DNA from: Myxococcus xanthus
GTDB taxonomy: Bacteria; Myxococcota; Myxococcia; Myxococcales; Myxococcaceae
Assembly: GCF_013116825.1 (NCBI RefSeq)
Contig: NZ_JABFNS010000046.1
Coordinates: 1-58,265, forward strand
DNA: 58,265 nucleotides
Reading direction: 5' to 3'
In this document: positions 43,082 through 57,500 of the stretch, piece after piece
Layout: each line of letters begins with the position of its first letter
Numbering within the stretch: the first letter of the stretch is position 1
Position numbers and translations under genes: made by a program
The notes under the pieces: model-generated
Databases searched by the model: none
Told to the model about the DNA's origin: nothing
Seen by the model: only the letters and a program-made list of their open reading frames with translations

Positions 43082-45502
43082 ATGACCTTCATCGATTCGC
43101 TCGCCGCGGATGTTCGCTTCGCGCTCCGCACCTTCCGCCGCTCACCCGGCTTCGTCGCCGCCGCCGTGCTGTGCCTGGCGCTGGGCATTGGCGCCAACGC
43201 CGTCATCTTCAGCGTGGTTCACGGGGTCCTCTTCCGGCCGCTGCCGTACGCGGAGCCCGAGCGGCTGGTCAGCCTCGTCGAGCTCCGCCCCCAGGGCTAT
43301 GGCGGCCCGGTGTCCTGGCCCACGTTCTGGGCCTGGCGCCAACACAGCCCGGCCTTCGAACACATGGCGGCATTCACAGGCGGCGGCGTCACCCTCCAGG
43401 CCCAGGATGCGCCTGAGCGCCTCCAGGCTCTTCGCGGAACGGCTGACTTCTTCACGGTTCATGGCGTTCCGCCCTTGCTGGGCCGGACTTTCGCGCCTGA
43501 CGAGGACCTGCCCGGCCAGGCCCCGGTCGCGGTCCTCAGCGAGCGCCTCTGGCGCGCCCGTCTTGGCGCCGACCCAGGCGTCCTCGGCCGTTCCGTGAGC
43601 CTGGATGGCCTGGCCCACACCGTCATTGGCGTGATGCCCGCGTCTTTCGATGCATCCACCGATGTGTGGTTGCCCCTGGTGGCTCCGCCGGACGCCGCCG
43701 CTCGGACCCGGTTCACGGTGCTGACCCTCCGGGCCCGGCTGGCGCCAGGCGTTTCGCGGGCCTCCGCCGAGGCCCAGTTGAAGCAAGTCGCCGCGAACTC
43801 CGCGGCGGCCCAGGCGGAATCCCACCGGGACCGGAGCGCCCGGGTCATTCCGCTCGAGGAAAGCCAGACGCAGTCCTGGCGGGCGCCGCTCCAGGTCCTG
43901 CTGGGGGCCGTCGCCCTGGTGCTCCTCATCGCGTGCATGAACGTCGCGAATCTGCTGCTGGCCCGCGCGGGCACCCGGCGGCGCGAACTGGCCGTTCGTC
44001 TGGCCCTGGGCGCTGGCCGGGCCCGGGTCGTCCAGCAGCTCCTGGTCGAAAGCCTCCTGCTGGCGTTCCTGGGCGGCATGCTGGCGGCCTTGCTGGCGCG
44101 CTGGGGCCTGGACGCGCTGCTGGCCCTGGCACCGGAGAGCCTGCCCCGGCGTCAGGACATCGCATTGGACGGCACGGCCTTCCTGTTCCTCCTCGGAATC
44201 ACCAGCGTCAGCGGCCTGGCCTTCGGGCTGCTTCCAGCCCTCCAGGTCTCCCGGCTGGATGTCCGTGGCGGGCTCGCCGCCGCGGGCGATGGCAGCACGG
44301 TGCCGGGCTTTGGCCGTCGCCTGGGGGCCTCGCTGGTGGTTGTGGAGATCGCCCTCTCGCTGGTGCTGCTCGTCGGCGCGGGCCTGCTCGGACGCGGCTT
44401 CCTGCACCTGCTGGGGACTTCCACCGGACTTGCCCCCGGCCAGGTACTCACGCTGCACCTGTCCATCCCAGACGACCGGTTCTTCAAGGGCGGCGCCCTG
44501 GACGCGGAGCTGCCGGGACGGCTCTTGGAGCCGGTGCTGGAGGCGGTTCGCGCGCTCCCGGGCGTCACCGCGGCGGGCATGACATCCGTGCTCCCCATCC
44601 AGCGGGCCTGGAACAACGCTCGGTACCAAATCGAAGGAGCTCCTCTGCCAGAGCCCGGCGACGAGCCTCGCGCCGAGCGCCGCGCCACCAGCCCGGGGTA
44701 CTTCGCCGCCATGGGCATCCCCTTGCGGCAGGGGCGCGATTTCACGGCCCTGGACGCCGCGCCGGACCAGCCCGGCGTGGTCATCGTCAACGAAACCCTG
44801 GCCCGCCGGCACTTCCCGGCAGGAGGTGCCCTGGGCCAGCGGCTGCGCATCGGGGCGACGCCGTACACCATCGTCGGCGTCGTGGGCGATGTCCGCCAGG
44901 CGGGACTGGAGCGGGAACCGCTCGCCGAGTTCCACCTCCCCCATGGCAGGCCCTGGGGCGATGATGGGCTCGTCCTGGTCGCGCGCACCTCGGTGCAGCC
45001 AGAGACGCTGCTGCCGGCCATCCAGGAGGCCATCCGCCGCGTGGATGGCACCGTGCCCGTCTACCGGGCGCTCACCCTGGAGCAGGTCATCTCGCAATCC
45101 CTGGCGATGCGCAGGCTCGTCCTGGGGCTGCTCGGCGGTTTTGCCGTCCTTGCCGTCCTGCTCGCCGCCTACGGCCTCTACGGGGTCATCTCGCTCCGGG
45201 TCGTGCAGCGCACGCGGGAGCTGGGCGTCCGGATGGCGCTCGGTGCCCGGCCCGCGGACGTGCTTCGGCTCGTCCTGGGCCAGGGCGCGGGCATGACGGC
45301 CGTGGGCCTCGGCGTGGGACTTGGGGCGGCGTGGGGCCTGTCCCAGGTGCTCGCAAGCCAGCTTCACGGCGTCAGCGCGCGAGATCCGTGGACGTTCGGG
45401 GCCGTGGCCGCGCTGCTGGCAGCCGTGGCGTTGCTCGCCTGCTGGATTCCGGCCCGGCGGGCGATACGGATGGACCCGCTCCAGGCGCTTCGGAAGGAAT
45501 GA
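43082..45502 (+). CDS. ADOP-type duplicated ABC transporter permease
   Basis: The 806-residue protein consists of two MacB/FtsX-like permease units in one chain. Each unit has a membrane helix, a MacB-type periplasmic domain, and FtsX helices; the N-terminal unit starts with RFALRTFRRSPGFVAAAVLCLALG and the C-terminal FtsX region has GVISLRVVQRTRELGVRMALGARPADVL. This is the architecture of the acidobacterial duplicated orphan permease family, common in myxobacteria. No ABC ATPase gene is adjacent. Such proteins may export peptides or lipoproteins or transmit force, but the substrate is unknown. Confidence 0.85.
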   Translation: MTFIDSLAADVRFALRTFRRSPGFVAAAVLCLALGIGANAVIFSVVHGVLFRPLPYAEPERLVSLVELRPQGYGGPVSWPTFWAWRQHSPAFEHMAAFTGGGVTLQAQDAPERLQALRGTADFFTVHGVPPLLGRTFAPDEDLPGQAPVAVLSERLWRARLGADPGVLGRSVSLDGLAHTVIGVMPASFDASTDVWLPLVAPPDAAARTRFTVLTLRARLAPGVSRASAEAQLKQVAANSAAAQAESHRDRSARVIPLEESQTQSWRAPLQVLLGAVALVLLIACMNVANLLLARAGTRRRELAVRLALGAGRARVVQQLLVESLLLAFLGGMLAALLARWGLDALLALAPESLPRRQDIALDGTAFLFLLGITSVSGLAFGLLPALQVSRLDVRGGLAAAGDGSTVPGFGRRLGASLVVVEIALSLVLLVGAGLLGRGFLHLLGTSTGLAPGQVLTLHLSIPDDRFFKGGALDAELPGRLLEPVLEAVRALPGVTAAGMTSVLPIQRAWNNARYQIEGAPLPEPGDEPRAERRATSPGYFAAMGIPLRQGRDFTALDAAPDQPGVVIVNETLARRHFPAGGALGQRLRIGATPYTIVGVVGDVRQAGLEREPLAEFHLPHGRPWGDDGLVLVARTSVQPETLLPAIQEAIRRVDGTVPVYRALTLEQVISQSLAMRRLVLGLLGGFAVLAVLLAAYGLYGVISLRVVQRTRELGVRMALGARPADVLRLVLGQGAGMTAVGLGVGLGAAWGLSQVLASQLHGVSARDPWTFGAVAALLAAVALLACWIPARRAIRMDPLQALRKE

Positions 45503-45806
45503 ACTCGGGACTTCCGCGTCCCAGAGGCGGGATGCGGAATCCCAGTCATGGAACGCAGCCGGATGACACGTCGCGTTGACGGGAAATCCAGACGCGAATG
45601 CGACTTTTTCCTCCGCGTCACGTTGTTCCTTGATGGGCCTGGTTCAAGGTCGGTTTCTCCTCGGAATCCAACCTCTGGCGGCGGGAATCAGAAGCCTGCT
45701 TGCATGTTGGGTTCCTCGGGAAATCTTCCCTGTTTTTTACTGGCTTGACCCAGCCAGGAGCTTCCCGCAGAACCGCGACACTCCTGGCCCTGGAAAGGAC
45801 CGTTTC
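45503..45806 (+). other. 304-base gap before the S46 peptidase gene
   Basis: Apart from the hairpin at 45512-45539 I see no gene or clear promoter. Frames running upstream from the peptidase start have no signal-peptide-like quality. Confidence 0.6.
45512..45539 (+). terminator. Candidate terminator hairpin after the permease gene
   Basis: TTCCGCGTCCC and GGGATGCGGAA pair over 11 positions with one G-U pair; no T-run follows. Confidence 0.5.
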
Positions 45807-47900
45807 ATGAAGCGTTTGTTCGTGATTGCCACCCTCCTCGGCGCGGCTCCCGCGATGGCCGACGAGGGTATGTGGACCTACAACAACTTTCCCTCCGCGA
45901 AGGTGAAGGAGAAGTACGGCTTCGAGCCTTCCCAGCAGTGGCTGGACAACGTGCGCCTGTCCTCGGCGCGTCTGGCGGGTGGATGCTCTGCCAGCTTCGT
46001 GTCCGCCAACGGCCTGGTGATGACGAATCACCACTGCGCGCGCGGCTGTATCGACCAGCTCTCCACGGCGAAGAAGGACTACATCGCCAACGGTTTCTAC
46101 GCGAAGACGCAGGGCGAGGAGACCCAGTGTCCGGCGATGGAGATCAACCAGCTGGTCAAGATCACCGACGTCACGGAGACGCTGAACAAGGCCACGCAGG
46201 GCCTGACTGGCAAGAAGTACGCGGACACGCTGAAGGCGAAGATGTCCGAGCTGGAGCAGGCCTGCTCCGCCGGCAACGCCAAGGCGCGCTGTGACGTGGT
46301 CACCCTGTACCAGGGCGGCCAGTACAACCTCTACGAGTACAAGCGCTTCCAGGACGTCCGCCTGGTGATGGCGCCCGAGCACGCCATCGCGTTCTTCGGC
46401 GGCGACCCGGACAACTTCGAGTTCCCCCGCTACGACCTCGACGTGACGTTCCTGCGCGTCTACGAGGACGGCAAGCCGGCGACGACGAACAACTTCTTCA
46501 AGTGGTCCGACAAGGGCGCCCAGGAAGGCGAGCTGACCTTCATCTCCGGCCACCCGGGCCGCACCTCGCGTGGCCTCACCATCGCGGAGCTGGAGTTTCA
46601 GCGTGACGTGGTGCTGCCCAAGACGCTGATGACGCTCTCCGAGATGCGCGGCATGCTGACGGAGTTCGGCCGCCGTGGCGCCGAGCAGCGCCGCATCTCC
46701 ACCAACCTGCTGTTCGGCGTGGAGAACTCGGTGAAGGCGCTCAAGGGCCGTCACGAGGCCCTGCTGGACAAGACGTTCTTCGCGCAGAAGGTCGCCGCGG
46801 AGCAGGACCTGCGCAAGAAGGTCGAAGCCAACCCGGAGATGAAGAAGAAGTACGCCGCGGCGTGGGATGAGATCGCCAAGGCCCAGGCGCAGCTGCGCAA
46901 CATCCGTCAGGACCTGACGTTCATGGAGAACGGCGGCGGCCTGTCCTCCACGCTCTTCCAGGTGGCCCGCACGCTGGTGCGCGGCGCCGAGGAGCTCCCC
47001 AAGGCGAACGGCGAGCGCCTGCGTGAGTTCAACCAGGCCAACGTCCCGGCGCTGGAGGCCCAGCTGTTCAGCCCGGCTCCCGTCTACCCGGAGCTGGAGA
47101 TTGCCCGCCTGACGTTCGGCCTCACCAAGATGCGCGAGGAGCTGGGCTCGGACCACCCCTTCGTGAAGAAGGTGCTGGGCAAGGAGTCCCCGGAGAAGCT
47201 GGCCGCCCGGCTGGTGAAGGGCACCAAGCTGCGTGACGTGAAGGTCCGCCAGGCGCTCTACAAGGGCGGCAAGGCGGCCATCGCGGCCTCCAAGGACCCG
47301 ATGATTCAGCTGGCCGTCGCGGTGGACCCGGACATGCGCGCCATCCGCAAGACGTACGAGGAGAACGTCGAGTCCGTCATCCGCAAGAACAGCGAGCTGG
47401 TGGCCAAGTCCAAGTTCGAAATCTACGGCACCAACCAGTACCCGGACGCGACGTTCAGCCTTCGCCTGTCCTACGGCTCGGTGAAGGGCTACTCGGAGAA
47501 CGGCAAGCAGATCAGCCCCATCACCCAGATGGCGGGCACCTTCGAGCACGCCACGGGTGAGGAGCCCTTCGCGCTGCCGAAGTCCTGGCTGAAGAACGAG
47601 AAGTCGCTGGACGGCACCACGCCGATGAACTTCGTCTCCACCAACGACATCATCGGTGGCAACTCCGGCTCGCCGGTCATCAACAAGGACGCGGAGATCG
47701 TCGGCATCGTGTTCGACGGCAACATCCAGTCCCTGGGCGGCGAGTACGGCTTCGACGAGAGCGTCAACCGCTCGGTCAGCGTCCACAGCCAGGCCATCAT
47801 CGAGTCGCTGACGAAGATCTACGGCGCCACGCGGCTGCTCGAGGAGCTGCGTCCCGGCAGCACCAAGCTCCCGTCCGTGAAGGCCAGCCCGGCGAAGTAG
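45807..47900 (+). CDS. Secreted S46-family dipeptidyl peptidase, DPP7-type
   Basis: S46 peptidases are serine exopeptidases that cut dipeptides from the N-terminus of peptides. The 697-residue precursor has a signal peptide (RLFVIATLLGAAPAMA). The triad is the His in TNHHC (H75 or H76), D212 in YDLDVTFLR, and S620 in GNSGSP. F636 and G638 lie at the positions that set specificity; Gly at the second matches DPP7 (hydrophobic residue at P1), whereas DPP11 has Arg there. ATG 45807 gives the signal peptide. The product is probably periplasmic or secreted and may assist predation or nutrient uptake. Confidence 0.92.
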   Translation: MKRLFVIATLLGAAPAMADEGMWTYNNFPSAKVKEKYGFEPSQQWLDNVRLSSARLAGGCSASFVSANGLVMTNHHCARGCIDQLSTAKKDYIANGFYAKTQGEETQCPAMEINQLVKITDVTETLNKATQGLTGKKYADTLKAKMSELEQACSAGNAKARCDVVTLYQGGQYNLYEYKRFQDVRLVMAPEHAIAFFGGDPDNFEFPRYDLDVTFLRVYEDGKPATTNNFFKWSDKGAQEGELTFISGHPGRTSRGLTIAELEFQRDVVLPKTLMTLSEMRGMLTEFGRRGAEQRRISTNLLFGVENSVKALKGRHEALLDKTFFAQKVAAEQDLRKKVEANPEMKKKYAAAWDEIAKAQAQLRNIRQDLTFMENGGGLSSTLFQVARTLVRGAEELPKANGERLREFNQANVPALEAQLFSPAPVYPELEIARLTFGLTKMREELGSDHPFVKKVLGKESPEKLAARLVKGTKLRDVKVRQALYKGGKAAIAASKDPMIQLAVAVDPDMRAIRKTYEENVESVIRKNSELVAKSKFEIYGTNQYPDATFSLRLSYGSVKGYSENGKQISPITQMAGTFEHATGEEPFALPKSWLKNEKSLDGTTPMNFVSTNDIIGGNSGSPVINKDAEIVGIVFDGNIQSLGGEYGFDESVNRSVSVHSQAIIESLTKIYGATRLLEELRPGSTKLPSVKASPAK

Positions 47901-47957
47901 AGCCTTCGGGCGAAGATGGGGGCCCCGGCGCGGTCGGCCAGGGCCCCTGAAACACGA

Positions 47958-47995
47958 AGAGGCTGCCCGGCACATGAACCGGGCAGCCTCTTTCG
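47958..47995. terminator. Bidirectional terminator between the S46 gene and guaA
   Basis: A perfect 13-base stem (AGAGGCTGCCCGG and CCGGGCAGCCTCT) with an 8-base loop lies between two convergent genes; TTT follows on the plus strand and TTCGTGTTT on the minus strand. Confidence 0.88.
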
Positions 47996-48022
47996 CGTCA
48001 GGGCGTCAAACGCCCTGCCGCC

Positions 48023-49576
<1,554 letters not shown>

Positions 49577-49677
49577 CTGGGGGTCTCCAAGAGGGGCGTC
49601 GTTGACGGCTGGGGGCCCTTATCGCTACAAACTTCCGGAATACAACGCCCAAGTACCTTCAATTGTTCGAGGCCTGG

Positions 49678-50310
49678 ATGCTCCGCCGCCTGTCCGCCCC
49701 TACCGCTGCTGCGACCCTACTCCTGCTGTCCGCCACCGGATGCGTGAAGGAGATCTCCTCGGATGAGCGGCTGGACCGCGAAACCCAGAATCTCTCCGCG
49801 AAGGAGATGCCGGGTGCGGCCGAGCTGGAGAAGCTCACCTGTGAGGACTCCACCGAGGCGCTCATCAAGGCACGCAATGTGAACCGGCCAGAGACGGACC
49901 GGCTGGTGGACTACATCGAGCTGTACTCCTCCCTCCGCAAGCGGACCGCCACGTTCGAGGATGCGATGAACCGCAACCCGGACCTGAGCTACCGAGAGGG
50001 CACCCAGCACCTGGTCAACGCCAAGGACAACTGCATCCAGCAGACGGCCGACGTCCGGGTGGAGTTCGAGACCTACATGCGGGAGCTGGTGGGCGTGCCC
50101 ACCGTCCAGGAAATCAAGGGCGGCAACACCGTCACCATCGCCCGGCTCGACTTCAACACCCTGCGCCAGGCCATTGAGACGCTGGAGCCGGATGACAAGG
50201 ACACGCTGCTCAACCAGGTGAACGCCGCGGAGAAGCGCGTGGCCCCGTCGACCCCCGCGGCCGATGAGTCCGCCCCCGCGTCGGGTGGTGGCCGCAAGCG
50301 CGGCCGGTAA
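49678..50310 (+). CDS. Predicted lipoprotein of unknown function
   Basis: The 210-residue protein has a lipoprotein signal ending at C22 (LLSATGC) and then a mostly helical, charged mature part with two cysteines (in LTCEDS and DNCIQQ). No domain could be named. The tail is Pro/Ala/Gly- and Arg-rich. ATG 49678 is chosen over TTG 49663 because it gives a good signal peptide. It lies between the two guanine biosynthesis genes, in the opposite direction. Confidence 0.7.
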   Translation: MLRRLSAPTAAATLLLLSATGCVKEISSDERLDRETQNLSAKEMPGAAELEKLTCEDSTEALIKARNVNRPETDRLVDYIELYSSLRKRTATFEDAMNRNPDLSYREGTQHLVNAKDNCIQQTADVRVEFETYMRELVGVPTVQEIKGGNTVTIARLDFNTLRQAIETLEPDDKDTLLNQVNAAEKRVAPSTPAADESAPASGGGRKRGR

Positions 50311-50332
50311 GGCCGTTCCTGGCTGGACACCC

Positions 50333-50363
50333 AGGGCCCCGCCGAGCGGCGCGGGCCCTTTTT
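50333..50363 (+). terminator. Intrinsic terminator after the lipoprotein gene
   Basis: Arms AGGGCCC and GGGCCCT enclose a GC-rich inner hairpin and are followed by TTTTT. Confidence 0.9.
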
Positions 50364-50421
50364 CATGACCTCGGGACGCGGCGCGGGAGGACGGGCCCCC
50401 GCGCCCCTGGCGCCCTCCGGA

Positions 50422-54366
<3,945 letters not shown>

Positions 54367-54462
54367 AAGCGTGTGCTACACGCCCTGCTCGCACTCCATG
54401 TCATGTGTGGTTTCGAGAATTTTCCGGTGAATCTGGCAAGCTCCTAGATGGTCGGATTTGCC

Positions 54463-54471
54463 TGCTATGTA
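54463..54471 (+). promoter_or_regulatory. Candidate extended -10 element for the NRPS gene
   Basis: TGCTATGTA fits the extended -10 pattern and lies 38 bases before the start codon in an unusually AT-rich stretch (about 54410-54475). No convincing -35 was seen. Confidence 0.3.
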
Positions 54472-54508
54472 GCGCCTCGCTTCCTTCCGGACAGACGAGC
54501 GCGCTCCC

Positions 54509-57500
54509 ATGCACGAGACTCCGCGAACCCTCCTCGAAGTCCTGACCCAACGCGCCTTCAGCGAGACGGCGCACCGGAAACAGTACGCCTTTCTCGGCGA
54601 TTCAGACGGTGAGGAAGCCTCGCTGAGCGCGAGGGAGCTTCACGTGCAGGCGGCGCGCATTGGCGCGCTGTTACAGGCACAGGGCGCGCAGGGCCAGCGT
54701 GTGTTGCTGTTGTACCCGCCGGGGCTGGACTATGTGGCGGGCTTCTTCGGCTGCCTCTACGCGGGTGCGGTGGCGGTGCCCGCCTATCCGCCGGACCCGG
54801 TGCGGCTGGAGCGCACCCTGCCCCGCCTTCGCGCCATCATCCAGGACGCCGAGGCCACGGTGGTGCTCACCACGTCCGGCATCCTCTCGCTCGCGGACTT
54901 CGTCTTCGAACAGGCGCCGGACTTCCGGGCGCTGAAGTGGCTGGCGACGGATGAGCTGCCCGCGGGCGGTGAGTCGTCGTGGATTGAGCCCCAGGTGAGC
55001 CCGGACACGCTGGCGTTCCTCCAGTACACGTCTGGCTCCACGGGCACGCCCAAGGGCGTGATGCTCAGCCACGCCAACCTGATTCACAACCTGGGGCTGA
55101 TTGCCGGCGCCTTCCAGACGGGGCCGCGAAGCTCGGGCGTCATCTGGCTGCCGCCGTACCACGACATGGGCCTCATCGGAGGCATCCTCCAGCCGCTGTT
55201 CGCGGGCTTCCCCGTGACGCTCATGTCGCCCATGTCCTTCCTCCAGCGGCCCATGCGCTGGCTGGAGGCCGTGTCCCGGTTTGGCGGCACCATCAGCGGT
55301 GGACCCAACTTCGCGTTCGAGCTGTGTGCGCGGCGGGCCACGCCCGAGGACATCCAGGCGCTCGACCTGCGGGCCTGGGACGTGGCCTTCTGCGGCGCGG
55401 AGCCGATTCGCGCCGCCACGTTGGATCGCTTCGCGGAGGTGTTCGCGCCCAGTGGGTTCCGCCGCGAAGCCTTCTACCCCTGCTACGGACTGGCCGAAGG
55501 CACGCTCATCGTCACGGGTGAGGAGAAGGGCCGCGTGCCGCGGGTGCACGTCCTGCAGGACGCCGCGCTGGGCCGCGGGCAGGCGGTCCGCGTCGAGCCC
55601 GGCTCCGAGGGGTCGAGGACCCATATCGGTTGCGGCTCCACGTTGGCCGAGCAGCGGCTGCTGATCGTGGACCCGGAGTCGCGCGTGCCACGCGCGCCGG
55701 GCCAGGTAGGCGAAATCTGGGTCTCCGGTGGAAGTGTCGCGCAGGGCTACTGGCGCAAGCCCGAGGACAGCGTGGACATCTTCCAGGCGGTCCCGGTGGG
55801 CGCGGAGGCCGGTCCGAAGTACCTGCGCACCGGCGACCTGGGGCTGCTGCTGGAGGACGGGCAGCTCATCGTCACCGGCCGGCGCAAGGACCTCATCATC
55901 CTGCGGGGCCGGAACCTGTATCCGCAGGACGTGGAGAGCATCGTGGAGCGGGCACACCGCAAGGTGCGTCCCGGCTGCATCGCGGCGTTCGCCATCGAGA
56001 CTCCGGAGGGCGAGGCCCTGGCGGTGGTCGCGGAGGTGTCGCGAGACCTGGCGGAGGGCTCGGACCCGGCCGCGCTGGGCGCCGTGGCGGACACGCTGCG
56101 GAAGGCCATTGTCGCGGAGCTTCAGGTCCAGCCGCACACGCTGGCGCTGCTGCCGCCTGGCTCGGTGATGAAGACGTCGAGCGGGAAGATCCAGCGCTTC
56201 GCCTGCCGTGCCGCCCTGGTGTCCGGCGAGCTGCCCATCGTGTGGCGCAGCGGGACGGGGGGCATCTCAGGGCCCGCGTCCCTGCCCGCGCCGGCTCCGG
56301 CCATCCAGCCCGCGCTCTCCCAGGAGGCGCTGGAGACGGCGCTGCGTGAGGAACTGGTGGCGGTGCTCGGCGCCGAGGCCGTTGGACAGGACGCCAGCAC
56401 GCCGCTGACGTTGCTGGGCCTGGACTCGCTGGGGGCCGCCGACCTCCAGGGCCGCGTGGAGAAGCGGCTGGGGGTGCGCGTCTCCATCGCCGCGCTGTTG
56501 CAGGACCTGAGTCTGCGGTCGCTGGCGGAGTCGGTGTCCGCGGAGGGCACGGGGCGCCGGTTGCCCCCGCTCCAGCGCCGTCCCGCTGGTGACGCGCCCA
56601 CCCCCGCCTCCTTCACACAGGAGCGGCTGTGGTACCTCCTCCAACTGGACCCAACCTGGACGTCGAACCAGATTCCGGTGGCGCTGACGCTGCGCGGGAC
56701 GCTCGACGTGGCGGCGCTGGAACGGGCCCTGTCGGAGGTGCTGCGCCGGCACGAAGTGCTGCGCACCCGCTTCGCGTCCCGTGATGGCGCGCTGCTTCAG
56801 CGCGTGCAGGCGGCGGGCCCCGTCTCCCTGCCGTGCCTGGACTTCACGGGCGTGAGCGGTGACGCGCGGCAGGCGACGCTCGAAGCCCAGGCAGTGCTCG
56901 ACGCGCAACGCCCCATGGACCTGGAGGCAGGCCCGCTGGTGCGGTGCTCCCTGCTGCGCTTCGGGCCGGAGGACCACGTCCTGCTGGCCGTCCTGCACCA
57001 CCTGGTGGTGGACGGCACGTCCGTCGCGCTGTTCATGCGCGAGCTGGCGGCCCTCTACGGCGCGTTCGTGGAGGGCCGGCCGTCGCCGTTGGCGGAGCCG
57101 GAGTTCCAGTACGGAGACTTCGCCGCGTGGCAGCGCGCGTACTTCACGCCGGATGCGCTCACCACGGAGCTGACGTGGTGGAAGGAGACGCTGTCCGGCG
57201 CGCCCCAGTTGTTGGCCCTGCCCACCGACCGAGCCCGGCCGCAGCGTTTGTCCGTCCACGGTGCTCGTCGCCTGCGCCTGCTCCCCGCGTCGCTCATGGC
57301 CCGGCTGCATGCGCTGGGACGGCGCCAGGGCGCCACGCCGTTCATGAGCGTGATGTCCGCGCTGGCCACGGTACTGCACCGCTGGAGCGGCCAGTCCGAC
57401 TTCGTCGTGGGCACCGTCATCTCCGGCCGTGACGTGGCGGGCACTCGCGAGCTGATGGGCGACTGCACCAACTTCATCCCGTTGCGGGTCCGCCTGCCCG

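Noticed and set aside
43142..45367. A 741-codon minus-strand frame
   Set aside because: Antisense to the duplicated permease; Gln/Arg-rich with no motif.
45618..47975. A 785-codon minus-strand frame
   Set aside because: Antisense to the S46 peptidase; low-complexity shadow.
54367..54508. Sigma-54 promoter before the NRPS gene
   Set aside because: TGGCA occurs but no GC element at the required 10-base spacing follows.
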